A stretch of 64,000 nt of DNA, taken from Phlegmacium glaucopus. Lineage: Eukaryota > Basidiomycota > Agaricomycetes > Agaricales > Cortinariaceae. The notes beneath the pieces were generated by a model, which did not search any database, was not told the origin of the DNA, and was given only the letters and a program-made list of their open reading frames with translations. The translations under genes and the position numbers were made by a program. The DNA lies in NCBI GenBank assembly GCA_015039465.1, contig MU130698.1:371873-435872 (forward strand), written 5' to 3'. Shown here piece by piece: positions 10,822-21,138 of this stretch (the first letter of the stretch is position 1; each line of letters begins with the position of its first letter).

Positions 10822-11314
10822 CTTGTGACAAGGTGTCAGTGACAACATTCTTGGTGCCCGGGATGTAGAGGACACAGAGGCTGTAGTCATTGTGAAGGAT
10901 GATGTCTACCACATCCTTGAGAAGGTGGTTATAAGGAGGAAGGGACCAATATGATTGAAAAATGTTGACAGTGTTGGAATTGTCAGTGTAGATGATGATG
11001 TGTGAACCTTGAGGTGCTTTCTTTAGAACGTCAGTCAGGGCTGAGAGTACACACAGACTTTCGAAATAGAAGATGTATTTGGTAGGGACATTGACTGGAG
11101 TAGGGGCATAGAAACCTGTTTTGTTGGCTGGATACCAAAATCCAAGGCCATCTGGACATGTGTCACAGAAAATGGTGAAGTCAGCAACACTTGGGTCCCA
11201 ATGGATTGATTTTAGGAGATGTACACCTGCAGACGCTTCAAGGTGGTGGATAGCCCACATGAAGTCACCACGAATAGTGTTATTAACATAGATCCTCTGG
11301 CATCTAACAGTCAC
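10822..11314 (-). pseudogene. RNase H fragment of the DIRS-like retroelement
   Basis: The minus-strand frame encodes the RNase H-like region usual between RT and tyrosine recombinase in these elements: IHWDPSVADFTIFCDTCPDG with catalytic Asp, FESLCVLSALTDVL with the Glu position, IIIYTDNSNTVNIFQS with Asp, and the C-terminal GTKNVVTDTLSQV. It breaks exactly at the hAT target site within DTLSQ; the continuation lies at 4258 and below. Reverse transcriptase is not found beyond 11314, so the element is also truncated on that side. The open frame continuing to 10739 is hAT sequence. Confidence 0.75.
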
Positions 11315-11872
11315 AATTTACAAGTAACACTGTAACCATGATAGTAGTGTGATGATACTGTCCTCTTTCAATCAATTCAGCAGCCACCGTTGTGCATTAT
11401 GCACCTGCCAAAATTTTAGTTTCAGCACCCCTCAGAAATTGCCATGACACCTATCTTGTCCAACAGGTAGTATGTTGACTTTCACACATTTTAAGCAAAA
11501 ATTTTGTGTAGTGCTCATTCAGTGTTAGTTATTACAATCTGCAAAGAATGAATGTTAAATAGAACACTAAAACACTAGTGAAATTTTTTTAGCAATTTTT
11601 TGGCCCTTCATGTGCTCAAGTGAGCATTACCTCCTTTACATTTCAGTGATTCTGGATGCCCCATTACACATTACTGCCAAATTGATTGAAATGGGACATT
11701 ATAACAGGGAGGCTATATTCTGGTTCTATTAGAAGTGTGCCTTTCTTTCATTTTCTGTGTTCAAAATTCAAATTGAAGATAAATGAGATAGAGTACAAAT
11801 ATGTGTATACTTTGATGATTGTGCCACTTCAGTCTCTTCCTATTCTCTCCTTTGTATTGATGACTCCAAGCT
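11315..11872. other. No gene seen
   Basis: AT-rich spacer between the retroelement relic and the eroded 3' end of the NB-ARC/TPR gene. Confidence 0.55.
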
Positions 11873-14800
11873 TCAGCTGCTCTGCCTCATTCTGCCTGCC
11901 CTGAAGATGGTATGTCTTGCTAGATTTGCCATGCTGTTCAGGGTGTCTGTATGTCCTGCACCAAGCAGCCTCTTTATCACATCCATAACTTGAACCTCCA
12001 GTTTCTCTGCCTCATTCCACCTTCCCTGATGCCTGTATGTGCCTGCTAGATTTGCCATAATGTTGAGGGTGTCTGGATGTTCTGCACCAAGCAGCTTCTT
12101 TCTCATGTCCATAACTTGAACCTCCAGCTGCTCTGCTTCATTCCACCTTCCCTGATTCCAATATGTGTGCTAGATTTGCCATACTGGTGAGGCTGTCTGG
12201 ATGTTCTGCACCAAGCAGCTTCTTTGTCATATCCATAACTTGAACCTGCAGTTGCTCTGCCTCATTCCACCTTCCCTGATGCCTATATGTGCTTGCTAGA
12301 TTTGCCATACTGGTGAGGGTGCTTGGATGTTCTGCACCATGCAGCTTCTTTCTCATGTCCATAACTTGAACCTCTAGTTGCTCTGCCTCATTCCACCTTC
12401 CCTGATTCCAATATGTGTGTGCTAGATTTCCCATACTGGTGAGGCTGTCTGGATGTTCTGCACCAAGCAGCCTCTTTGTCACATCCATAACTTGAACCTC
12501 CAGTTGCTCTGCCTCATTCCACCTTCCCTGATTCCTGTATGTGCTTGCTAGATTTGCTATATTTGTGAGGCTGTCTGGATGTTCTGCACCCAGCAGCCTC
12601 TTTGTCACATCCATAACTTGAACCTGCAGTGCTTCTGCCTCATTCCATCTTCCCTGATACCTGTATGTGCTTGCTAGATTTGCCATACTGATGAGGGTGT
12701 CTGGATGTTCTGCACCAAGCAGCTTTTTTCTCATGTCCACAACTTGAACCTCCAGTTGCTCAGCCTCATTCCACCTTCCCTGATGCCTGTATGTACTTGC
12801 TATATTTCCCATAATGTTGAGGGTGCTTGGATGTTCTGCACTAAGCAGCCTCTTTCTCACATTCATAACTTGAACCTGCAGTTCCTCTGCCTCATTCCAT
12901 CTTCCCTGATTTCTGTATGTGCTTGCTAGATTTGCCATGCTGTTGAGGGTGTCTGGATGTCCTGCACCAAGCACCTTCTTCCTCATGTCCATAACCTGAA
13001 CCCTCAGCTCCTCTGCATTGCCCCAGTCCCCATTCTCCCACATTACTAGTGCAAAATTGTCCCATTTATCATCATAGTACTCCTTGATAAGTCCTATCTC
13101 CCTTCCATGTAATTCATTAGCCTTTACATGTGGGAACATCAACCGTCGCAGGGCATAATCCTGACTCTCAAACCTCCAAGGAATTGCACAGGACAAGATT
13201 ATGCTTCCCATCTCACACATTCTTTGCTGCTCAGACCTTAACATTCTCTCCCGGCTCCAGTAGTGCACCAGAGGATGAATAGACAACAATTTAGATGATT
13301 GTCCTCTTTTCATCAGGGAGAAAGAGAGAAGAACACTAACACCTTGTCCAAAGATGAAGTCATCCCAGTGACCATCATTGTCTAACTCAAGCAGAGTATG
13401 ATCCAGTAATGTGGCTGCCTGAGGTAATTTTCCAGCTCTTTCACTATCAACAATATGTTTCATGGTCTCCTCAGCAGCAGATTGGAATATCTCTTTAGAA
13501 ATGTTGCTATGATGAAAGAAAGCACTTATTTGAAGAATCAGGATTGCAGCCTGTGCTGCTTGTGCATCTCCAGCAGTGGAATGTCCACCAGCCCTCCTTT
13601 CTATCTCTTTGAAAGAAAGATCCCAAGTCCCATACACTGTTCTATCATACTTTGATGCTCCTGTGAATGTAGCATCTGACATAAGTGCATGACGATGTAC
13701 TGAGAATTGTCTCAGATATTTATCAATATCACATTTCCCAGCCTCAATGTAGGCCCCAGCATGATTAACAGCAAGAGGAATGCACCCAAGTTCAGTCACA
13801 ATCTTTTTGGCATCTTGTACATGCTCAGGCAATGGCTCCAAACAGCCAGCCTTAAGAAGTAGAGTTATAGCATCTGCCTCCTCCATTTCATGGATCTCAA
13901 TTTTGTTCTCAAATGATACAATCCTTCCCATGGATCCATTTCTGCTAGTAACCAGAATATTACCTCTGTCTCCTGGAGGGAAGAACTTGGCCACCACCTC
14001 TGGAGGAGGATCATCAGCATTATCAAACACAATCAACCATTCTTCTTGGAGAGATGATATCCACTGGAGGATAGACTCAACTGAGCCATCCATCCCAGGA
14101 CCTTGTGCAGCAGAAAGGGTAAATATGCTCTTGAGAGACATTCCAATGCTCTCCTGAGAGGAGGCATCAATCCAGAACACATATGAAAAACTAACAAGAA
14201 ATGAATCCAGTGTTGTGAATGGAAAGTAAGAATCCTTACTTGTCAGACATTTTTTCTATGAATTTGAGACAAATCTGTGTCTTTCCAATTCCTCCCAATC
14301 CCCAGAGGAGACATGAGCACCTTGACATCAGTCTACTATTACCATGATGAACAAAAATCTTTTGAAGTTTATCAAGTACATCTTGCCGTCCAGTAAAGAT
14401 TGGACTGGAGTTGGGTTTTTGAGTCACAAGGATATTCATCTGCCTTTCACCGCTATTGGCAGGCAGACTAATGTTCTGTATGTACAATTATTGCTGGATT
14501 ATACCCACAACCTACGAGAAAGACTCACGAAAGTGCCGCCAGTGATAAGGATATTCTGGGCATTCGCAAAGACACCCAAGACAGATTGTTGAGCCTGCTG
14601 ATCATCAGCGAAAGCTGAGAACACCTGGTGTAACCAACTCACGGAGGGATTTTGTTCGGATTCAGTGGATCTCAAGTTAGCTTGCATTACGGCATCAGAC
14701 GAGGAGGGCGAATTTCCTTCTGGACGGGCTACAGGTGTAACCGCCAAAGCGGAAACTGAAGTGGAGACTTGAAGTCCATGCGTAGTCTGATCGAAGATGA

Positions 14801-15196
14801 CGATTGAGTAATTATGGATGTGATGGGGTAAGTTGAACACTCACATGAACGCCAGTGTCTGGAACGCTTACAGGAGCAAGATCATCCAGTACCAGAGCAG
14901 AAGCCGAAGTAGAGACTGGGAGGTCATGTGCAATCTGATGGATGACGATGATTAAATACTTGAGGATACGATGCGCGAAGTTGAGCGCTCACAGTAACGC
15001 CAGCGACTTGAATAACTTGTGCGCTTGCAGCAGCAGCAGCGCTGGCGGGAACGGATGGCATGGAGTCAACAGTGCTCGTTATGATTGTCGATGTCGAATT
15101 TGCTGGTTTAGGGGTTGAACCCAGAGCATCGTCGATGGTCAGAGATGAAGGTTTTGGTTTCTTGGGCTTCACAAATTTGTTGAAAATGCGCTTCAT
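11873..15196 (-). CDS. NB-ARC / TPR-repeat NLR-type protein (3' repeats frameshifted)
   Basis: Five exons on the minus strand: 15196-14993, 14934-14845, 14786-14529, 14475-14240 and 14190 to a stop at 12138, all with GT-AG introns; the sum is 2841 nt (946 codons plus stop). The N-terminus is basic then Ser/Thr/Ala-rich, followed by a VFANAQNILITGG stretch common before fungal STAND ATPase domains. NB-ARC: Walker A GLGGIGKTQ, Walker B WLIVFDNADD, ILVTSRN, and GLPL-like LGCIPLAVNHAG. The C-terminus is a run of 42-residue TPR units (pattern MANLASTYR.QGRWNEAE). A two-base contraction in a GTGTGT run at about 12163 breaks the frame; about two more units continue to 11873 in shifted frames. The family acts as signal-transduction ATPases, often in fungal non-self recognition; function here is inferred. 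It may be a recent pseudogene, or the shift may be a sequencing slip. Confidence 0.85.
11880..13030 (-). repeat. Tandem 126-bp TPR-coding repeat array
   Basis: About ten direct units of 126 bp, each encoding one 42-residue TPR (core QGRWNEAEQLEVQVMD). Neighbouring units are nearly identical at DNA level, indicating recent unequal exchange. The unit nearest the 3' end of the gene is disordered (shifted frame near 11910). Confidence 0.9.
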
Positions 15197-16756
15197 ATTG
15201 TTGAATTATGAGAAGTGGGTGGTGAGTACTTGAGCGGTGATGGTGGTCGATAAGAAAGAAGCGCCAGATTACATAACCAGCATATCAACAATGGTTACCG
15301 GTTACAACTTGTACGCATCGTCTCCCATTTATATGGAGTCCAGAGGCAGCATACTCCAGCACTCACATCACTTATTCTGACCGGCAGTGCTTGGGCCAAT
15401 CTTCTATCAAGGTGCTTCCTCCTCATCTGTATTGCGACAACATCATGATCGCCAGTCAGAATGCCTTGGCCATCGGACGAAACTCGAGTTTTTCGCCTCC
15501 CCACCTCCGAGTGCAAACCCCTCTCTCCCTCAATGGTACATAAATTAATAAGAAAACAATCCTTGATTGAGTACCTCTGTTAAATTCGCAGCTTGCACGC
15601 GATGATCAAGAACTCCAAGAACTGTTCGCAAAAGGTCCGCGTTCTAGAAGTCCGACCAATAGACACCTATTCTTCGGTTACTTGGAATCTAAAGCAGATT
15701 TTGATTAACCAATGTAGTAGCTCTGCATGTCTGCTCGTTGGATTTTTCGAGGTCTAGTTAGACTCCAACTCATCTACTCAGATCGCCAAACAAGAAAAAA
15801 TGGAATATGTTGAAAAAGAATAGCGGCCCGTGGATATGATAACGAACATACCAATTTAAAAAAATTATTGGTTAACGACTCATTCAATCACAGAATGAAG
15901 ATTTTTATCTATAGTTATCTGGGTTTCCTTCTCCCAATGGCGAGCAGCCCCACTTTACCTTTTTTCCTCGCATCGCATCAAGTCCTTTTGTTCATATCAA
16001 GTCAAATACTATCTAGGTTGCATGGAATATGATTGGAGGTGCATTCGCAGCTACTGCTCCTGGTATACCGTCTTCCTTGGGTAGTGTTTCTTGATATGAT
16101 AATTCCATCTCGCAGCTTTGATCTGTAGGACCTGGGAGTCATCAGGAAAACGTCTGGATTGCGGCTTCTTTGAGGTCTTTGTGAAGACACAAAGATATCC
16201 AAGACTGAAAGACACTGCGTCTTTGCCAGGTAAGAACCATGGTCTCGAAAGGACACTGGTTGTCTTTGAAAGACCACACGATAGACATGGTAAGGATGTA
16301 TAACAAGATTTGAGAGTGTGTAGAAATACTTACATGCATCGTTGCTAGGGATCCCCGTGCATTGCTGTGGAGATTGCGATGTTGGCAATAAGTGGAGCAT
16401 ATGGTGGGCAGAGCGTCATCTGAGGGTCATCAGGCAGGCTTGTTAAGGAGTTAGACGAAGGATAGTAGGAGGTACGAAGCTTGTTAGAAGAAAACTTATC
16501 CTACACGATGAGAGGCAGCCTCCTTTACAACCCAAACCCATCCAGGTCGTCAGCACTCTGGCTGAGTGTCAGAGTCATGCCGGTGGACATATGGGTCGGC
16601 GTCGCGCTATTGACGAATTGTGGAGACTGGCAAGTACGAGATTTGTACAAAATACAAAAGGTTAGGCTTACTTCACCTGCAGAACATCACCGCTGCTCCC
16701 GAGCTGCTCCATGCCTTCAATGGCTGCAGGTCATAGGTCTATTTTAGGGAAGCATT
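15197..16756. other. No supportable gene
   Basis: Upstream region of the NB-ARC gene. Open frames at 15295-15516, 16002-16400 (-) and 16118-16303 (+) have no recognisable domain or consistent splice pattern. A promoter for the NB-ARC gene must lie here but no clear TATA was seen. Confidence 0.4.
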
Positions 16757-16757
16757 T

Positions 16758-17124
16758 ATGAGGTTTAATTACATGCCAGGGTTACTAAGCGAAACCCAAC
16801 AAGTCCTACGGCACGACAACAAACTTATCAACCATCCATACACGGATGCCCTGTCGAACCTCGAGCACCTCCTCCGTCCCACCTTCTCGAAATTTCCCCT
16901 TGCTTCCATCGAAAATGCCGCTAATGAAGGTTATTCGTTAAAGGTTTCCTTGGTCAGCGGAAAATGAAGCCTATTACGTCCTTCAACTTCGAATCTTTGA
17001 TGAAGAAAGGGCGCGTATGGTGGAAGGACGGAAGGGGTTTGAGGCCGCAAACCGGAACTCAAGTGTTCGAGTTCCGTTTGAGGAAACAGGGCGTCGATGT
17101 GGGTTACAGTATGGATCTGGATAG
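16758..17124 (+). CDS. Unrecognised, possibly decayed coding remnant
   Basis: Two protein-like stretches lie in different frames: 16758-16930 (contains HPYTDALSNLEHLLRP and KFPLASIENAANEG) and 16957-17124 (contains AYYVLQLRIFDEERARM and VRVPFEETGRRCG), ending at a TAG. Their composition looks like real protein, but no normal-length intron joins them and I cannot name a family. It may be a gene fragment with a frameshift. Confidence 0.3.
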
Positions 17125-18239
17125 AATTTGTACAATAACCTGGACGGCGATGAAGTGGGTTCGCGGGAGCCTGGCACGTGTTTCGTTCGTGCTAATGTAG
17201 TATATCAAAATTTCAAGGGTATTGTTGAATGATAGGGCTGTTTGGACGGAACACGGGAAGCCTGTTGATTTGTTACTGATAATAGACTCGGATTTGAAGG
17301 TGTCGAGACTCAGGGCTGGACACAGCGAGCCTGGGATCAAAAATCTAAATCAGTTGTTAGTTGTAAATTTGTTTGAGCGAAGAATGAATGCTTTACCATC
17401 AAGAACCTAGCAGAACACCAAATACAGATAACAACAACCACAGCCTTTGAAGAATGAGAATTATCAATAAAAAAAAACACTAAGAATGTTTATAAAAGCC
17501 TACTTTACAAGTTCGTCCAACAAGGGTGTGAGTACCGCTTTGCGAGCAGCGAAGGTGCATGGCTGGAAGAAAAAAAATGTTAGTGTAAGCCCGGGATGTA
17601 TAAAGAATAGACGAACCTGGTAGATGGGCACATGGGCATTCCATTCCATTCCTGCGCTTGCTCTCGTCGCTCGCTTTTCAGCGATGTGACATGGTTAGTC
17701 AATTTGCACGCGTTGTCATTGTTCTTGATATGTGAAAGGTTGCGCTCATGGGTCCATCACTGTATGTACAACTAAGAGAAGCCGGCTAGATAAAGGACGA
17801 TCTTAGTTAGTGTGGATTGGTCCAATAAAGAGGGACGAACCTGGGAGGTAATCCTTTCACAATATATAGCTTGACCAGAATTGAGTCTCTTCATGTAGTC
17901 GTCGTCGATGATGATGCTCGACAACGATAATTGAGATGCCATTTACGTGTCACGAGTCACGACATGGCAAGGAATCTGAGAGGGACAGTCGTCAGGTAAG
18001 AAACCAAAATCAAATAAAAAAGTACTTACCTTCAGTAACGATTATTCGAAACGAAGGCCAGGATTGGTTGCACTGTTGCACAATGCACATACGGTGACCG
18101 GTCGTCAGCAGCAGCATGGTGATTTTGAGTTGACTAGGCGCCAGCAACAACAACGGTGGATGGGAACGCCGTTACGCCGTTTTTATCGAAGTTACAGGTG
18201 CTACTGATGACCGAGGAGCGTCTCCGCCACTTCGTAGTA
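17125..18239. other. No gene seen
   Basis: Short frames without family features. Confidence 0.5.
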
Positions 18240-18363
18240 GTCAACGAAGTTTTGATGTTAGTATGTAAACTTGAAATTTTCACCAACGCGGCTCCCTCAC
18301 CTTTTCGACAGCGAGAATTATGCTGGACACTGTGTGTACGTGCATGGTGTCTAACAATACACG
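18240..18363 (+). pseudogene. Orphan fragment of a DUF4238 gene
   Basis: Aligns with about 20020-20135 inside the intact DUF4238 gene: GTCAACGAAGT.TTGATG, then CACCAACGCGGCTC and CGAGAATTATGCTGGA, with indels that break the frame. It is a relic of a second, otherwise lost copy just upstream of the intact gene. Confidence 0.75.
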
Positions 18364-18852
18364 CAATGGTAATTGCGAAATATTTCTATGCTGAGTACAA
18401 TCCATGTTTAGAATAGGGTCAACGGATGGTCGTTCTCAATTCGACATACACTGGCTTTGGTAATAACTCTGCGGTATTGCACGTCTCACAGATGCCTCCT
18501 AACCCTGCTATTCTCGCTCCTGGACCAGTTCTCTTGTTTGTTGTTTCGTTCTTCTTGATCCTTGTGATCGCCTTTCTCTGATTCGGCCATCAAGCTATTT
18601 TTTCTACGTTCTTTTTTACCATGAGATTGCCACCGACACTCTATCACATGCACGACTGTAATTATTCAGGACCACTCTATGAATATAACGCATTGGAAAA
18701 AGACCGCAGAACTCTTCATAATCTTCTAGGTAATCAAGCGGATGAAAGTAAGGTTCCTTTGATCAAAGCAGCAACGTGTCCATTCGTTTCGTAATCTGAC
18801 TACAAAGCGATGCTTGCCAAAAATTTTGTCTCACGTCTTCCCCAGTATTGTC

Positions 18853-20697
18853 ATGCCACCGGTACCAGTGAAGACGAAGGTTTCGACTACGAAAGACCAA
18901 TATCAACATTACATTCCAAGATTTATTTTGCGATATTTTCAGAGTGGCACACCTCCATCATTGTACGTAGCTCACTCACTGGCAAGATGATCGGCAAACA
19001 CTTATTGGTGGGTATACAGGACGAAACGACAACGAACGAAATCATTCCGCAAAGCCCATAAGACAGGCGTAGATACAGAAAGCATTTTCTACTACGATGT
19101 TACAATGGGAGTTCTCCAAATCCGCCCGGTCGCAAGGGTATACGGTAGAACCAACCTATACCGCGACATGTCAGACCTGTACGACGTCGACCACCTCGAA
19201 GCAAAATTTTCTCGATTAGAAAACGACGCTTCAGTTGTTATAAAATCCATTCACGCCTCTATACATTCCCACAAATTCACCACGACGAGGAAAGAGCTCG
19301 CGCTACTGCGAAAGTTCATCTTTCTGATGCACTATCGCAATGACGCGGTCTCTAACACGTATTTCCAGGAAGACCATCCAGAAAACGCTCCACTTGTCGA
19401 TTGGATACGAAAAGTGAAAAAAACTCGCGGTTTGGAAACGGACCATGACGTTTGGCTTCACGGGTTGAAATACTATCTGGAAACACCGCATCATACTATA
19501 GTTGCAACTGCGGAATGGGTTCGAGAGGAGGTTGGGGATCACAGATTTCAAGAAATGTTGAGGAGCCGCGTCGCATTGGATATGGAGGATTGGTATGCCA
19601 TCGACTATGAAACATTGGCTAATTACTTCTTCCTCGGTATTTGGGAGGCAGCGGACGACTCAGAATTCGTTTTGAGCGGAAACGGATTTGGCCTTTGGGA
19701 AGGCCTGATCGATGGCGATCCCGGGGCTCATAGGTTATATATCGTGAGCCCCAGGATCGCGATTGTCCTGCGTCGTACTCTACTTCATAATGCACATCCG
19801 AACGATCCTGCTATCTTATACAGCTGCCTGGCAGAGATACCAATCGCAGAAACCCACGTACAGTATGTTGACGAGAGTTCTGTTCTCTTTGTGGACGACG
19901 AGGACGTTGATCCTGAGCTCACGAAACGGGCTCGAATGTCATATAGGACATCGCAGAAAGCACAGGAAGACCGATTCACGCTAGGAATCACCAAACTCAC
20001 GCGCTCGCAAACATACACGGTCAACGAAGTCTTGATGCTAAACATAAATCTTCACCAACACGGCTCTCTCAGCTTTTCGACAGCAAGAATTATGCTGGAT
20101 ACCGTGTGTACGTACATGATGTCCAACAATACATTTCTCGGAAGAAAAAGGTCCCTTTTTCGCCCACTACTGCTTGAATTAACCGACATTCAAAAAGACT
20201 ATGTGGCCGCCTCTGCCTCTACCGCGATCTATACACCAACTGTGGACACAGACGCCGACGTTCAACTAAACATGCTACTCCGGTTCACTGTTATGAAAGC
20301 GATCGATTTTCCCTCAAATTACAACAGGGCCTATCTCATCTTCCACATGGCCACCGACGGTCCTTCACTACACAACGCCGTTTCATTCAACATTCGCAAA
20401 CTATGTTTCGACGCCACATCCAAGTTGAAGTCCTTCTTGGACCCCCCTTGCTTACCTTGTATATCTAATTTATCTTCTAATAGAATCACCGAAACGTTAG
20501 CGAGAGAAGAATCCGAGTTGTTTTTCGCACTTGTTGGGTACCAGGTAGAGAAATTGGATGTAGGACGATACACCAATGATTTGTTGGGGAATATTATATA
20601 TGAGGCGGCGATGATTGGGGTGACACATTGGTTGGCGGAGAACAGGTATGATATTTTGAGCGATCTTTTGTATCCATGGATGAAAATAGTTATTTAA
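18853..20697 (+). CDS. DUF4238 domain protein
   Basis: Two exons, 18853-18962 and 19020-20697, with a 57-nt intron (GTACGT..ACAG); 1788 nt, 595 residues. The ATG at 18853 was chosen because the first exon then encodes the family's N-terminal signature, QYQHYIPRFILRYFQSG, which a single-exon reading starting at 19105 would miss. Further family motifs are TESIFYYDV, RVYGRTNLYRD, LRKFIFLMHYRND, YFQEDHPENA, GFGLWEGLIDGDPG and IVSPRIAIVLR. DUF4238 proteins occur in bacteria and expand in Agaricomycetes; their role is unknown. The frame is intact. Its 5' flank has a copy at 227-632 and a coding fragment of a second copy lies at 18240-18363, so the locus has been duplicated before. Confidence 0.92.
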
Positions 20698-21138
20698 CTT
20701 GTATATAAATTAAACGATCTTGTCATTTATACAGTTGCTTGGCAGAACAGATTTGCCCCTATTGCTTTTGTCCTATCTGCGGAAAGAAGCTTACGACGAG
20801 TACAAACGACACCTCTTGCAAGATCGAGAAACAAACTATCCCATAGTCGAACATCCTACCTCCCATTCCCCCCGCTGAAGCCTCTTCACTGTTATCCGAA
20901 CCAGAGACCCCATCTGGACTCGTACATGCCACGCAGAGTCTTTTCCCACAAATTCAAACGTTCAAGTTCGGCGTACTATTCGCCCAGTAGATGATGAGGC
21001 TTTACATGGGAGAATTGTTCGATGAAGAAGAAAAACAGGGATTACAACCCTAAGTACCATCATATGAGCATTCAAGTACACGAGGAAACGGAAGAAAGTT
21101 CAGAATAACCAAAAAAGCTCTAAACAACATAACAAGCA
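20698..21138. other. Convergent 3' spacer
   Basis: Short region between the ends of two convergent genes; no additional feature. Confidence 0.6.
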
